A DNA stretch of 64,000 nucleotides from Clostridia bacterium (GCA_900770385.1 CAAGKK010000006.1:62001-126000), one strand, 5' to 3'; positions 9,849 to 19,172 are shown, counted from the stretch's first letter. The notes: generated from the sequence alone by a model not told the origin. Numbers and translations are program-made.

Positions 9849-11204
9849 TTAGAAACCTGCTGCTGAGAACATCCATCCACCCATATATGCTTGAATACAA
9901 GGTACAAGTACAACTAGAACTAAGAATATTAAAAATACACCAACTATTGCATATACTATTTCTGGTAAAACTGCCATAATTTTTGCTATTGTATTATTTA
10001 TATCAATTTCCATATATTCTAATAGTTTTTCTAGCATTTCTTGTAAATCTGTTTGCATACCTATGTTTAACATTTCTATTATCATTGGTGATGCTAAATT
10101 AGATTTTTCAAATGGTTCTATCCAAGATTGTCCAATTAAAATATTATTTATTGATGATTCTATAATAGATCTCATAACATAGTTTTTACTTATATTTTTA
10201 CTTACTTCTAATGCATCTTGAACTCTTATACCATTTCTTAAGTTTAATAACATCGCTCTAGCAAATCTCAAAAAGTCTAATGAAAATATAAGTTTACCAA
10301 ATAAAGGCATTGTATATTTAAAATAGTCAAAATTATATCTTCCTTTTGGTGTACGAACATATCCTACTACTGCAACCACAATGGCAGCTATCACTGCAAC
10401 TGGTACATACCAATATTTTATGAGTTTATCTACAAAGTCTGCAAACCAAAGGGTTATTGCTGGTAATTGTTCTGTTGACCCCAGGCTTTTAAAAACATTT
10501 TGTATTATTGGAATAATTACAAGTATACCTACAAATAACAATATTATAATTGCAGCTAATAATGCTATTTTAGGAACTAATATGCTTCTTAACCTTTTAT
10601 TTAATGCTTCGGTTTCATCTAGATATGCTACTGCTTCTTCTAATGATTGAGTTAAAGATCCTGATAATTCTCCAACTCTTATCATATTAATATATAGGTA
10701 TGGAAAAACATCTGAATAATATTCCATTGTTGTATACATATTTTCTCCAGCTTCAACACCAGCAAGTATATCTCTTAATATTTCCCTAAATCTAATATTT
10801 TCTGTTTTTTCGATAATCGTACTCAATGCATGAATATTATTAAAATTTGCTTTTTTTAGTAAATAAAAGTCTTGTGTAAATATTACTAAGTCCCTTGTAG
10901 TTACTTTAGTACTATTGGCAACTAATCTATCATTTAATCTTGCTAAAAAACCTTTTTGTTTACCTTTTTCCTCTATATTAACATACATATCTGCTGCTTC
11001 TAGCATACTAGACACATCATTAATATTTTTCTTATGCTTTGTTTTTGAATAAGATTTGGTTATTCTGTTTCTTTGAACGATACTTATTGGTGTTAGACCA
11101 TTTCTTATTAGTTTTTTAATAAGAGCTTTTCTATTTATTTCTTCTACTCTATTTTGTACTATTTTACCATTATCTGTTACAGCTCTATAAACAAAACTTG
11201 GCAT
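9849..11204 (-). CDS. pilC: Type IV pilus inner-membrane platform protein PilC
   Basis: PilC is the polytopic platform on which the PilB and PilT motors act. The 451 residues contain two GspF/T2SSF repeats (one around 105-230, one around 300-430), each with TRDLVIFTQDF- or LDFLRFARAM-type starts, and hydrophobic segments near 215-240, 265-285 and 405-430. The N-terminal 90 residues (PSFVYRAVTDNGKIVQ) are the usual cytoplasmic leader. It is the last gene of the pilus operon, 18 bases after pilT. Confidence 0.93.
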   Translation of the reverse strand: MPSFVYRAVTDNGKIVQNRVEEINRKALIKKLIRNGLTPISIVQRNRITKSYSKTKHKKNINDVSSMLEAADMYVNIEEKGKQKGFLARLNDRLVANSTKVTTRDLVIFTQDFYLLKKANFNNIHALSTIIEKTENIRFREILRDILAGVEAGENMYTTMEYYSDVFPYLYINMIRVGELSGSLTQSLEEAVAYLDETEALNKRLRSILVPKIALLAAIIILLFVGILVIIPIIQNVFKSLGSTEQLPAITLWFADFVDKLIKYWYVPVAVIAAIVVAVVGYVRTPKGRYNFDYFKYTMPLFGKLIFSLDFLRFARAMLLNLRNGIRVQDALEVSKNISKNYVMRSIIESSINNILIGQSWIEPFEKSNLASPMIIEMLNIGMQTDLQEMLEKLLEYMEIDINNTIAKIMAVLPEIVYAIVGVFLIFLVLVVLVPCIQAYMGGWMFSAAGF

Positions 11205-11222
11205 TATTTATTACCTCCGTAC

Positions 11223-12329
11223 TTATTTTCTTTTATCTTTTTGAATTCTCAATTGCATTATTGTTCTGTTTAAACTCTCTATATTTTTTTCTTCAATCTG
11301 AGATTTTGCTTGTTCTAATGTTATTTTTTCATCCACAAAAGCTTTAGCAATTGAATTTACTAAGCCTATACTTCCATTGTCTGAATTACTTTGAATAGCA
11401 TCTTCCATTTCTGATACACTAAATTTTTCTTTTCTTATAATACCAGATACTATGTTATCAACTACCATTACTTCTGGAATTAATACTAATTTATTCTCTG
11501 TATCTGGCAACAATCTCTGTGATACTACTATTTTTAATAAAGATGATAGCAAGTATTTTACTGTAGTTTGGTCAGATATCTCATAAAAGTTTATCATTCT
11601 ATCAATAGTTTCTGCACATGATTTTGTATGCAAAGTTCCTATTACCAAATGTCCAGATTCTGCTGTTTCAATAGCTGCATCCATTGTTTGTTTATCTCTT
11701 ATTTCTCCTATAATTACTATATCACAATCTTCTCTTAATGAGTTTTTTACACCATCTCTATAGTTTAAGCAATCTCCTCCAACGCCTACTTCTTTTTGTA
11801 CTATTACAGATTTTTTAGAAGTATGTTTATATTCTATTGGGCTTTCTAATGATAGTATCTTTTTGTTTTGACATTCATTTATTTCATTAATTAAAGCATT
11901 TAGAGTTGTAGTTTTACCAGAGTTTGTTTTTCCTGTTATTAAAATTAAACCTTGTGGTTGATATGTCATTCTCCTTACTATATCTGGTATTCCTAAGCTT
12001 TCGTAAGCTGGTAATTCTTTTTTTATTAATCTTAATGTAAAAATTGGAATATCATTTGATAAAGAAATATTTACTCTTAATCTTACATCTTTATATTCAT
12101 AGGAAGTATCTAATTTTTTTGTTGTTTTAAATATATTATCTTTGTCCAAATTTCCTCTTATTAGAAAATCATATATTTCAAACATATCTTCTTCTTTTAA
12201 TTCTTCATACTTTTCTATGGGTTCTAGTTTTCTAATTATTCTTAACATTGGCTTTATGCCACACAACAAGTGTATATCTGATGCTCCTTTTTCAATTGCA
12301 ATATCAATTAAATCTTCTATCTGTACCAT
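11223..12329 (-). CDS. pilT: Type IV pilus retraction ATPase PilT
   Basis: A hexameric ATPase that drives pilus disassembly and twitching. The 368 residues show the PilT N-terminal domain (IAIEKGASDIHLLCG), a Walker A loop GKTNSGKTTTL (residues about 132-142), the Asp box IVIIGEIRDKQTMDAA, and the His box HLVIGTLHT. The Walker A reads GKTNSGKTT rather than the common GPTGSGKST. It sits between pilB and pilC with 15- and 18-base spacing. A PilU-like role cannot be excluded from sequence. Confidence 0.92.
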   Translation of the reverse strand: MVQIEDLIDIAIEKGASDIHLLCGIKPMLRIIRKLEPIEKYEELKEEDMFEIYDFLIRGNLDKDNIFKTTKKLDTSYEYKDVRLRVNISLSNDIPIFTLRLIKKELPAYESLGIPDIVRRMTYQPQGLILITGKTNSGKTTTLNALINEINECQNKKILSLESPIEYKHTSKKSVIVQKEVGVGGDCLNYRDGVKNSLREDCDIVIIGEIRDKQTMDAAIETAESGHLVIGTLHTKSCAETIDRMINFYEISDQTTVKYLLSSLLKIVVSQRLLPDTENKLVLIPEVMVVDNIVSGIIRKEKFSVSEMEDAIQSNSDNGSIGLVNSIAKAFVDEKITLEQAKSQIEEKNIESLNRTIMQLRIQKDKRK

Positions 12330-12344
12330 ATTACTTTTTCCTTC

Positions 12345-13970
12345 CTACATAATTAATAATTTTTTATTTAATTCTTCCATATTTGTTTCACCATTAATAA
12401 CTTTTCTTATTCCATCAATTTCTAGTGGTTCATATCCGTATTTTAGAGCTTCTCTTTTTATTTTTACAGGTGATTCATTATTTGAAATTAATTCTTTAAT
12501 TTCTTCATTTATTTGCAATATTTCAAAAACAGCAATCCTGTCTAAATATCCAACATTATTACAATATTTACATCCAACTGCATCATAGGTTTTTTTGTCT
12601 TTCATATCAAATTTTATGTCATACTTTTCTTCTATTTTGTTTATAAAATTAAGTTCTTCTTTGTTAAAATCTCTTTCTACTGCACACTTAGGGCATAGTC
12701 TTCTTACTAACCTTTGTGAAACAGTTGTTGCAAGTGTACTTGCTATATCATAATTAGAAATTCCAAGTTTTCTTAGTCTTGTAATTACTTCTACTGCATC
12801 TATTGTATGAATTGTAGATAATACATAATGACCTGTTTGTCCAGCTTGCATAGAAATTTCGGCTGTTTCTTTATCTCTAATTTCTCCAACTAAAATAATA
12901 TCTGGATCTTGTCTTAGTATTGTTCTTAAAGCGGATGAAAAATTAATTTTAGGTCCAACTTCTATTTGGTTTAAGCCTTCTATTCTTATTTCTACTGGAT
13001 CTTCTATTGTAGTTATATTTAACTCTGGTTTATTTAAATAATTAATTATACTGTATAATGATGTAGTTTTTCCTTCTCCTGTAGGTGCTCCCATAATGGT
13101 CACACTGTTTCTTTTATTAAAGCATTTTGATATATCTTGATTTTTAGGAAATCCTAACTCATACAACTCTTTAATATTTTGATTTTTCTTTAATAATCTT
13201 AATACAAATTTTTCTCCAAATATATTTTTTTGAGAAGAAACACGAATATTATAATCTGGATATAATAAGATTCTACCATCCTGATCTTCTTGTTTTTCTT
13301 GGTACATATTTGATATAGCTTTTAATCTACCTATTATTGGAGTTTGTTTTTCTTTTGGTATATCTGTTATTGTATATAGTACACCATCTATTCTATACCT
13401 TACTCTCAAATTATTTTCCATTGGTTCAAAGTGAATATCACTTGCTCTTCTACTCATAGCAGTCTTAATAATTGAATCTACCAATTTTACTGTGTCTTCA
13501 TTAGTATTAATATCTTCTGAAGCATTTCCTTCAAATAGTCTAATAATATCTTGTATATTTTGGTCAAAAGTAATATATTTATCAATTACTAATCCTCTAT
13601 TTAATAGAATTAGTCTTACTTTATCTATATATGATTTATTAGAAGAATCTGAAAAGCAAACTTTAATTTTTCCTTGAGATATTTCAAATGGTATTGCTCT
13701 ACATTCTTTCATAACATCCAATGATAAATAATCTTCTGGAGTTAAGTCTATTCTATCTGCTGTTAAATATATCCCTTTTTCTCCCATTATATCTGCTATT
13801 TCTCTAATTAGTATTTCTGGGTTACATTGTGTAATATCTCTTAAAATTTCACCTATTTTTAATTTTCTATGTGTTCTTTGGTATTCTATTGCTTCATTTA
13901 CTTCTGCCTCTGTTACTACCCCTCTTCTAACTAATTCTATTCCCATAGGTTGTACTCTTTTTACTTCCAT
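12345..13970 (-). CDS. pilB: Type IV pilus assembly ATPase PilB
   Basis: The extension motor of the pilus. The 541 residues contain an N-terminal MshEN-type domain (MGIELVRRGVVTEAEVNEAI), the GspE N2 domain (SRRASDIHFEPMENNLRVR), Walker A MGAPTGEGKTTSLY, Walker B ILVGEIRDKETAEISMQAG, a His box LSTIHTIDA, and the C-terminal zinc tetracysteine (LCPKC and CKYC) seen in PilB/GspE but not PilT. It is spaced 15 bases from pilT and 36 bases from the prepilin-like gene upstream. Confidence 0.95.
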   Translation of the reverse strand: MEVKRVQPMGIELVRRGVVTEAEVNEAIEYQRTHRKLKIGEILRDITQCNPEILIREIADIMGEKGIYLTADRIDLTPEDYLSLDVMKECRAIPFEISQGKIKVCFSDSSNKSYIDKVRLILLNRGLVIDKYITFDQNIQDIIRLFEGNASEDINTNEDTVKLVDSIIKTAMSRRASDIHFEPMENNLRVRYRIDGVLYTITDIPKEKQTPIIGRLKAISNMYQEKQEDQDGRILLYPDYNIRVSSQKNIFGEKFVLRLLKKNQNIKELYELGFPKNQDISKCFNKRNSVTIMGAPTGEGKTTSLYSIINYLNKPELNITTIEDPVEIRIEGLNQIEVGPKINFSSALRTILRQDPDIILVGEIRDKETAEISMQAGQTGHYVLSTIHTIDAVEVITRLRKLGISNYDIASTLATTVSQRLVRRLCPKCAVERDFNKEELNFINKIEEKYDIKFDMKDKKTYDAVGCKYCNNVGYLDRIAVFEILQINEEIKELISNNESPVKIKREALKYGYEPLEIDGIRKVINGETNMEELNKKLLIM

Positions 13971-14006
13971 AAATCTTTTCGTCCTTTCTAATATAAACTT
14001 AAAATT

Positions 14007-14444
14007 TTAATAAATTTCTTCTAGCTTATATTTCATTTGTTTTGAATAGTTGCTGTATTCAACTGAAACTTTTATTATATCTGTAATTTCATTATTTTCT
14101 TCATCTTTATCGTATTCAAATTTTAATGAATTTACATTTTTAGATATTTCAATCTGATTGTAATATATTGATTTGTTATTTAGCATAAATGAATTTCCAT
14201 CTGTAAAAACTATATATGTTCCATCTTCTGATATGTTATCAATTTTATTATTTGCTTTTTTTATTTCTTTTATAAAGTATTCGTTAAAATTACTAAATTC
14301 TACAATATCTTCTGTATCAACTTCTAATGCTTGTGTATTTCTATAAAAATTATACGAAATTGTACTTAACCCTCCAATAATTATTATCATTACTATTATA
14401 TACACAAGAAGTGATACTAAAGTTATACCTTTTTGATTTTTCAT
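14007..14444 (-). CDS. Prepilin-like protein (minor pilin), 145 residues
   Basis: Type IV pilin-like subunit recognised by its N-terminus: a short basic leader MKNQKG followed by ITLVSLLVYIIVMIIIIGG, a hydrophobic helix of about 20 residues that should be cut after Gly by the PilD-type peptidase at 14859. Position 5 of the mature protein is Ser, not the usual Glu. The rest is a soluble, charged domain without cysteines that I cannot assign further. It lies 12 bases after another prepilin-like gene. Confidence 0.78.
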   Translation of the reverse strand: MKNQKGITLVSLLVYIIVMIIIIGGLSTISYNFYRNTQALEVDTEDIVEFSNFNEYFIKEIKKANNKIDNISEDGTYIVFTDGNSFMLNNKSIYYNQIEISKNVNSLKFEYDKDEENNEITDIIKVSVEYSNYSKQMKYKLEEIY

Positions 14445-14456
14445 ATTATTCTCCTA

Positions 14457-14846
14457 TTATTCTTTTGCCTTTAGTCTTTCTGCTGTTTCTTCAAAATTTT
14501 TATTTCCAATTTTATATGCTATTGTTACTTTTACTTTTTTTATAATATCTTCTTTGCTAGTATCTTCATCACTTATAGATGTTACTTCTATTTTCTTTTC
14601 AAATTCTGTTGACATTTCTTTAGGAAATAAATTGGTATTGTCACTTTTAATTTCATCATAGTTTGCAATTCCTATATTTTCTAATGTCTCCACTAAATAT
14701 ATATTTGAAATTGCCATTGCTTTAATTCTATAATTTTCCATTTTAACACTATACATTAAAGAAACGATTATAGATGTAAATGTAATAACTATTATAATTG
14801 ATAAAACAATATCTATTCCTGTAAAACCTTTGTTACTTTTAAACAT
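14457..14846 (-). CDS. Prepilin-like protein (minor pilin), 129 residues
   Basis: The N-terminus MFKSNKG followed by FTGIDIVLSIIIVITFTSI is a class III-type prepilin leader with cleavage expected after Gly7, giving mature Phe1 and Asp at position 5, an acidic replacement of the canonical Glu5. The remainder (about 95 residues) is polar and ends in ETAERLKAKE. It is probably a minor pilin or pseudopilin that primes pilus assembly. It sits between the peptidase gene and a second prepilin-like gene in the same operon. Confidence 0.78.
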   Translation of the reverse strand: MFKSNKGFTGIDIVLSIIIVITFTSIIVSLMYSVKMENYRIKAMAISNIYLVETLENIGIANYDEIKSDNTNLFPKEMSTEFEKKIEVTSISDEDTSKEDIIKKVKVTIAYKIGNKNFEETAERLKAKE

Positions 14847-14858
14847 TTTATTTCCTTT

Positions 14859-15629
14859 CTATAAAAAGTAATTCAATATAAAATTTGTAAATAGTATGGT
14901 TATAATGTTATTGACACATAAGAAAAATCCAATTGGTAATTTTTTATCTTTTTTCTTTCCTACACTATAAAATGCAATAGTTAATAGTGTTAGTAAAACT
15001 GTAATTGCATAATTAATTCCGCCATTAAATATAATAATGTACAAAGATAAAAACAATATTTGTAAACAATATCTAACTTTCATATTTCTTTTTAAATCTA
15101 TTATAGATAATATTAGCAAAATAATTAATGCTATGAATAATATAACATATCTATATACATCAAAATTTCCTAATGTACATTTATATATTATATATATTAT
15201 TTCAAATAAAAAACCAAAAACAAGAACTGGTCTTTCTATTTTTATATTTTCTTTATCTATTCCTGCTAGAATAAATAAAATAGAAATGTATAAGTAATAT
15301 ACAAACAAGTTCACAATATTAATATTAAATGAATATAAATCTATTTTAAATGATATTGCTATTAGCAAAAATACTATACCAGAAAATAATTCTAATATAA
15401 AATATCTTGGTCTAATTTTATTATGGCAATATCTGCATTTTCCTCTTAAAAACAAATAGCTAAATATTGGGAATAAGTCTAAAAAGCCTAATTTATGATT
15501 GCAATTAGGACAATAAGAATGTTTAATTAAAATATCTTCTTTTCTTGGAATTCTATAGACTGCTAGAGTAAAAAAGCTTCCAAAAAAACAACCTAGTATA
15601 AAAATTATTAAATAAAAAAATGTGTTCAT
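14859..15629 (-). CDS. pilD: Prepilin peptidase PilD (A24 family)
   Basis: A membrane aspartic protease that removes prepilin leaders and often N-methylates the new N-terminus. The 256 residues include the N-terminal methyltransferase-type domain with two zinc CxxC pairs (YCPNCNHKLG and CRYCHNKIRP) and about seven hydrophobic spans. The first catalytic Asp is probable in LAGIDKENIKIE. The second motif, normally GxGDxK, is degenerate here (KKKDKKLPIG) but keeps an Asp. A 17-bp hairpin separates it from the pilin gene upstream. Confidence 0.9.
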   Translation of the reverse strand: MNTFFYLIIFILGCFFGSFFTLAVYRIPRKEDILIKHSYCPNCNHKLGFLDLFPIFSYLFLRGKCRYCHNKIRPRYFILELFSGIVFLLIAISFKIDLYSFNINIVNLFVYYLYISILFILAGIDKENIKIERPVLVFGFLFEIIYIIYKCTLGNFDVYRYVILFIALIILLILSIIDLKRNMKVRYCLQILFLSLYIIIFNGGINYAITVLLTLLTIAFYSVGKKKDKKLPIGFFLCVNNIITILFTNFILNYFL

Positions 15630-15649
15630 ATATTATTCCTTTTATTAGT

Positions 15650-15688
15650 AATAAAGCATAAGTATTGCGCTAATACTTATGCTTTATT
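15650..15688 (-). other. 17-bp perfect hairpin between the pilin and pilD genes
   Basis: Perfect 17-bp arms (15650-15666 and 15672-15688, containing AAGCATAAGTATT) around a 5-nt loop, just after the pilin stop. There is no long T run after it on the minus strand, so it may be an mRNA end-stabiliser or partial terminator that raises pilin expression over the downstream assembly genes. That role is inference. Confidence 0.6.
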
Positions 15689-15695
15689 GTAATGA

Positions 15696-15920
15696 TTATT
15701 CGCTAGCTTTTGTTGGGTTATATTTTTCCATTTCTTCTGCAGCTTGATTTAATTGTGTTTTTTCTTTTGTTTGAGCTTCATTGTAGCTTGTTGTTGCATT
15801 ATTAGCATATTGTATTACATCATGATTTGTTAATATAGATATTGAAACCATTGCTAATATTAATAATACAATAATTGTTATTACTAATGCTACTAAAGTT
15901 ATACCTTTTTCTGCCTTCAT
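15696..15920 (-). CDS. Pilin-like protein, likely major pilin
   Basis: A 74-residue prepilin: leader MKAEKG, then the hydrophobic helix ITLVALVITIIVLLILAMVS and a short helical tail (NEAQTKEKTQLNQAAEEMEKY). The predicted mature protein has Ala at position 5 instead of Glu. It is very short for a pilin (about 68 residues mature), little more than the alpha-1 helix. Its position directly before the hairpin and the peptidase gene suggests it is the most highly expressed pilin of the operon. Confidence 0.8.
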   Translation of the reverse strand: MKAEKGITLVALVITIIVLLILAMVSISILTNHDVIQYANNATTSYNEAQTKEKTQLNQAAEEMEKYNPTKASE

Positions 15921-15990
15921 TTGTAATCCTCCTTTTTTTTAATAAAATTATATATATAATTTATTTAAAATAAATTATAAACTAAATTAA

Positions 15991-16377
15991 TTATTTAATA
16001 CCTTCATTTGGATAAAATCCTGATGAACTGTTATTGGTATCATTTTCTGATGATTTATTTTCTTCATTTGCATTATTTTCTGCTGAGCTAGAATCTGGTG
16101 CAAATGGATCTCTTTTTCCTTTATTATATTCCTTTGTTTTTTCATATTGTTTTAAATCACTACTATCAATTTGATATGTTGTAACTATTTCTGTTTGATT
16201 ATCTGCTGATTCTTGGTCTATTTCATTTTTAATATCATCACTCAATTTATATTCTTCTATTTTAGGAATTACTTTTCCTATTGAAACTTTATCATAACAT
16301 ATAACAATAATCAATAATATAATAGCAATTATAATTAAAAAACTTATAATTATATCTTTAATTAAATTTTTATCCAT
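15991..16377 (-). CDS. PilP-like pilus alignment protein (probable)
   Basis: A 128-residue protein with one N-terminal membrane helix (DIIISFLIIIAIILLIIVIC) and a polar extracytoplasmic tail. Its only family hint is GKRDPFAPDS near residue 90, which resembles the KRDPFRP motif of PilP. The C-terminus is Ser/Asn/Glu rich and likely disordered. It follows the PilO-like gene, the position of PilP in other pilus operons. The assignment is inferred from motif plus position. Confidence 0.6.
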   Translation of the reverse strand: MDKNLIKDIIISFLIIIAIILLIIVICYDKVSIGKVIPKIEEYKLSDDIKNEIDQESADNQTEIVTTYQIDSSDLKQYEKTKEYNKGKRDPFAPDSSSAENNANEENKSSENDTNNSSSGFYPNEGIK

Positions 16378-16394
16378 GCTTTTATACTCCTTTG

Positions 16395-17075
16395 CTATTG
16401 TACTGAATTATTTACTGTGTTAGATGATGTAGTTGTATTATTTTGAGTAGTATTAGTGTTAGTATTTGTTTTTGTTCCTGCATCTGCAGTTAATGTTTTG
16501 TTGTCTATGTTTACATCTTTAACAGTAAAGGTTCCTTTTAATTCTTTACCAGTTTCCTTATGCTTAACTAACTTAAAATTATAAATTCTAAAGTTTAAAT
16601 CAGAATCATTTTCTATTTTAGATACAAAAGTTGATACGCTAGTATATTCTCCTATAATTGTAAAATCTAAATCATATAAATCTGTACCTGTAGCTTTTTT
16701 TACATCCATCTTTAAATTTATATTGTTTTTTGTAGCATATTTTCCTATCGTTGTCCATAAATAACTTATATCATAATTTTGTTTTTCTAATAATTCTTCC
16801 CCATCATCTGATTCAAACCCAGCAAGTTGTTCGTATTTTTCTTTTTGTATTCTAAAAGTATTAATTGTTTGGTCTAAATTACTAGCTGCTGTAGTATAGC
16901 CTGATGAACTTAATGTAGTAAGTTCATCTATTTTGCTATCAACATTTTTATTATGATTTGCTAAATCAGAAACAGAAAATATTTGTAATCCACCTATTTT
17001 AAATCCAAATAGTGCTAAACATACAATTAAAATAACTGATAATATTAAAATAAAAATTATTATCTTATTTTTCAT
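16395..17075 (-). CDS. pilO: PilO-like pilus alignment protein
   Basis: A 226-residue protein with a single N-terminal membrane helix (IIIFILILSVILIVCLALFG), a coiled-coil stretch and a ferredoxin-like PilO-type domain (about 85-175: LWTTIGKYATKNNINL, DLDFTIIGEYTSVSTFVSKI). The C-terminal tail is a low-complexity Thr/Asn run. PilO pairs with PilN to link PilM to the rest of the machine. It overlaps the end of pilMN by 4 bases (ATGA), implying translational coupling. Confidence 0.8.
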   Translation of the reverse strand: MKNKIIIFILILSVILIVCLALFGFKIGGLQIFSVSDLANHNKNVDSKIDELTTLSSSGYTTAASNLDQTINTFRIQKEKYEQLAGFESDDGEELLEKQNYDISYLWTTIGKYATKNNINLKMDVKKATGTDLYDLDFTIIGEYTSVSTFVSKIENDSDLNFRIYNFKLVKHKETGKELKGTFTVKDVNIDNKTLTADAGTKTNTNTNTTQNNTTTSSNTVNNSVQ

Positions 17076-18664
17076 GGTAGCTCTCCTTCTATTGTAATTT
17101 TAATGTATTCCTCTCCATCTCCTACGCCAGTATCTGAAATTACATTTAACAAAATATCTTCAGTTTTAATCTTTGTTTTAAAGAATGCTAATTTTTCATA
17201 TTTTTTTGATCTTGCTTCAATAACCACATGTGTATCATTTTTATTCTCTATTGAAACAAGTTCCACATCTTTAGGAATTATAGCCATTAAATTGTTTAAT
17301 AAATTTGGTATTGTGTTTTTAAATCTTTTATCCTCAGATGCTTTCTCGTTGTTTTGTTCAATGTTTGTAATTAAAGATTTGTATCTTGTTATTCTATTAT
17401 TTAACTGTAAATCATATTGTGATAATTCGTTAATCTGTTGGTTAACTTGTGCAATTGCTTTTTCAGTTTCTTTTTCTTTATTATTTATCATTGAGTTAAT
17501 TGAAAAAGTTAAAATAATGTAAAAAACAACAGAAAATGCTAATGTAAATGTTGAAATGTTAATAATAGATTTATGATTATCATATAAATTTGAGAAATCA
17601 AGTTCATTTAATTTAGGTAGTTTGATGTCACTATGAAGCGCATCTTTAAATTTATTCATACTTGTTTCTTTTATAAAGTTAACATTTCTAACTCCACCTT
17701 CTAAACCTTGTAGTGCAAGAGCTATTGCAGAATTAACTTCTATATAATCTTTAATGTTAATTTTTGAGTTGCTATTAATGAAGTATGGTTTTAGTACTTC
17801 ACATTGTATATTTTTAAAGAAATCTTGGAAATATATATCTATATTATTAATTACAGATAAAGTTCCTGTAATATATATTTTATTTACTGCATCTAAGCTT
17901 TCACCTGTAAATTGTTTTAATTCTGTAGCTATTTTATATAGTGTAGGCATTATATCTTCTAGATACTCATTTTCTTCGAATTGTAAATCTTTTCCTTCAT
18001 TAGTATATATTGTAGTATTTTTACATATCTCATAAGCTTTTGCATAAGAATTTTCTTTAGAGTTTATTTTGTTTAGTATTTCTTTGCTTCCATATGGAAG
18101 TACTTTTACTTTTTTTATGTTTTCTTTATCTATTTGAGTAATAGTAGTATTTTCTTCCATGTTAATTATAATAGAGTTTTGTCTTTTATCTTCTTTTAAA
18201 AGATTATATGCTGCAACTCCAATAGGACTAATATTTGTAACTCTTAATCCTGTTAGTTGATTTTTTCTTCTAGCAATTGCCGTTTTAGGAGCTGATATAT
18301 ATATGGCTCTTAATTTTTCTTTTGTTTCTGGTGAGCTTGTAAATAAAAATCTTTGTTCAAAAGAATCTTTGTTAATACCCTTATCATAGCAATCATTTTC
18401 AAAGCTTGTTTTAACAATTCCTTCTATATCTTTTTTATTTAGCATTCCAAAAACATCGTAATAATTATATTGTTCTTCTGCTAAGTTTACACTTATTGGA
18501 ATTTTATAACTATATGTTTCTTCTACAATTTGTTTTAATGTTTCTTCTAATTTGTCATAAAATTTTATTCCAAATGCTTCTACTTTAACATTATCATTAC
18601 TTTTAGAAACTTTTGCATATTTTATTAAGTTATCTTCAATATATAATCCTAATGTACTTGACAT
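17072..18664 (-). CDS. pilM: PilM-PilN fusion protein
   Basis: The first gene of the pilus operon encodes 530 residues. Residues 1 to about 345 resemble PilM, an actin-like ATPase (LGLYIEDNLIKYAKV at the start, SPIGVAAYNLLKE, IYITGTLSVINNI, EVNSAIALALQGL). Residues 346-530 look like PilN: a short cytoplasmic stretch with VRNVNFIKE, a membrane helix near 370-395, a coiled coil (ETEKAIAQVNQQINELSQ) and a small alpha/beta domain. PilM-PilN fusions are known in some Clostridia. The fusion fixes the 1:1 ratio of the cytoplasmic ring protein and its membrane partner. Confidence 0.88.
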   Translation of the reverse strand: MSSTLGLYIEDNLIKYAKVSKSNDNVKVEAFGIKFYDKLEETLKQIVEETYSYKIPISVNLAEEQYNYYDVFGMLNKKDIEGIVKTSFENDCYDKGINKDSFEQRFLFTSSPETKEKLRAIYISAPKTAIARRKNQLTGLRVTNISPIGVAAYNLLKEDKRQNSIIINMEENTTITQIDKENIKKVKVLPYGSKEILNKINSKENSYAKAYEICKNTTIYTNEGKDLQFEENEYLEDIMPTLYKIATELKQFTGESLDAVNKIYITGTLSVINNIDIYFQDFFKNIQCEVLKPYFINSNSKINIKDYIEVNSAIALALQGLEGGVRNVNFIKETSMNKFKDALHSDIKLPKLNELDFSNLYDNHKSIINISTFTLAFSVVFYIILTFSINSMINNKEKETEKAIAQVNQQINELSQYDLQLNNRITRYKSLITNIEQNNEKASEDKRFKNTIPNLLNNLMAIIPKDVELVSIENKNDTHVVIEARSKKYEKLAFFKTKIKTEDILLNVISDTGVGDGEEYIKITIEGELP

Positions 18665-18888
18665 TTCTTCTCCTATATTTTTTTAATTTTACTATTATTT
18701 TTCTTCTTTTGTATTTTTTAATACTTGTATTTTATTTTATATTTGCATGAAATTGGCAATCATACAAAATATATCTATATTTTATTATTTTATTGTAAAA
18801 AGTCAATATTTTTGCAATGTTTGTAACCTATTTTTCATTTTTTTGTAACATAAATGTAATATTTCTTTTTTCCTTTATTTGCGTAAGA

Positions 18889-18915
18889 TGAATAGTTTTA
18901 TTTTTTTTGGTTAAA
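18889..18915 (+). promoter_or_regulatory. Candidate sporulation (sigma-F/G-type) promoter for dodecin-spoVA
   Basis: TGAATA at 18889-18894 and GGTTAAAT beginning at 18909 resemble the -35 (G-ATA) and -10 (GGnnAnAnT) elements of forespore sigma promoters, about 35 bases before the dodecin ribosome site. Family knowledge places spoVA genes under sigma-G. The match is suggestive only. Confidence 0.4.
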
Positions 18916-18949
18916 TATAAAAATATAGTTTAATATTGGAGGTTTAATT

Positions 18950-19159
18950 ATGACTGAAAAACATTTGATAATAACTGGAACATCTCTTATTTCTTGGAAG
19001 GATGCTATAGTAAAAGCTGTTAATGAAGCTGCTGAAACAATTGATTACATTTCATCTATAAAAATTTTAGATCAAAGAGCAAATATAAATGGAAATAAGA
19101 TTTCCGAATATTTCGTTGATATTGATTTATCTTTTGTTGTTGATAGGCAAAGAGATTAA
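18950..19159 (+). CDS. Dodecin family flavin-binding protein
   Basis: A 69-residue protein with the dodecin pattern: LIITGTSLISWKDAIVKAVN at the start, then EAAETIDYISSIKILDQRAN and a final strand VDIDLSFVVDR. Dodecins form dodecameric shells that store flavins or CoA. The length is right for the family. The ATG follows TTGGAGG. It is 13 bases before spoVAC and probably co-transcribed with the spore operon, which suggests a spore-linked storage role (inference). Confidence 0.85.
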   Translation: MTEKHLIITGTSLISWKDAIVKAVNEAAETIDYISSIKILDQRANINGNKISEYFVDIDLSFVVDRQRD

Positions 19160-19172
19160 AGGTGGTGATTAT

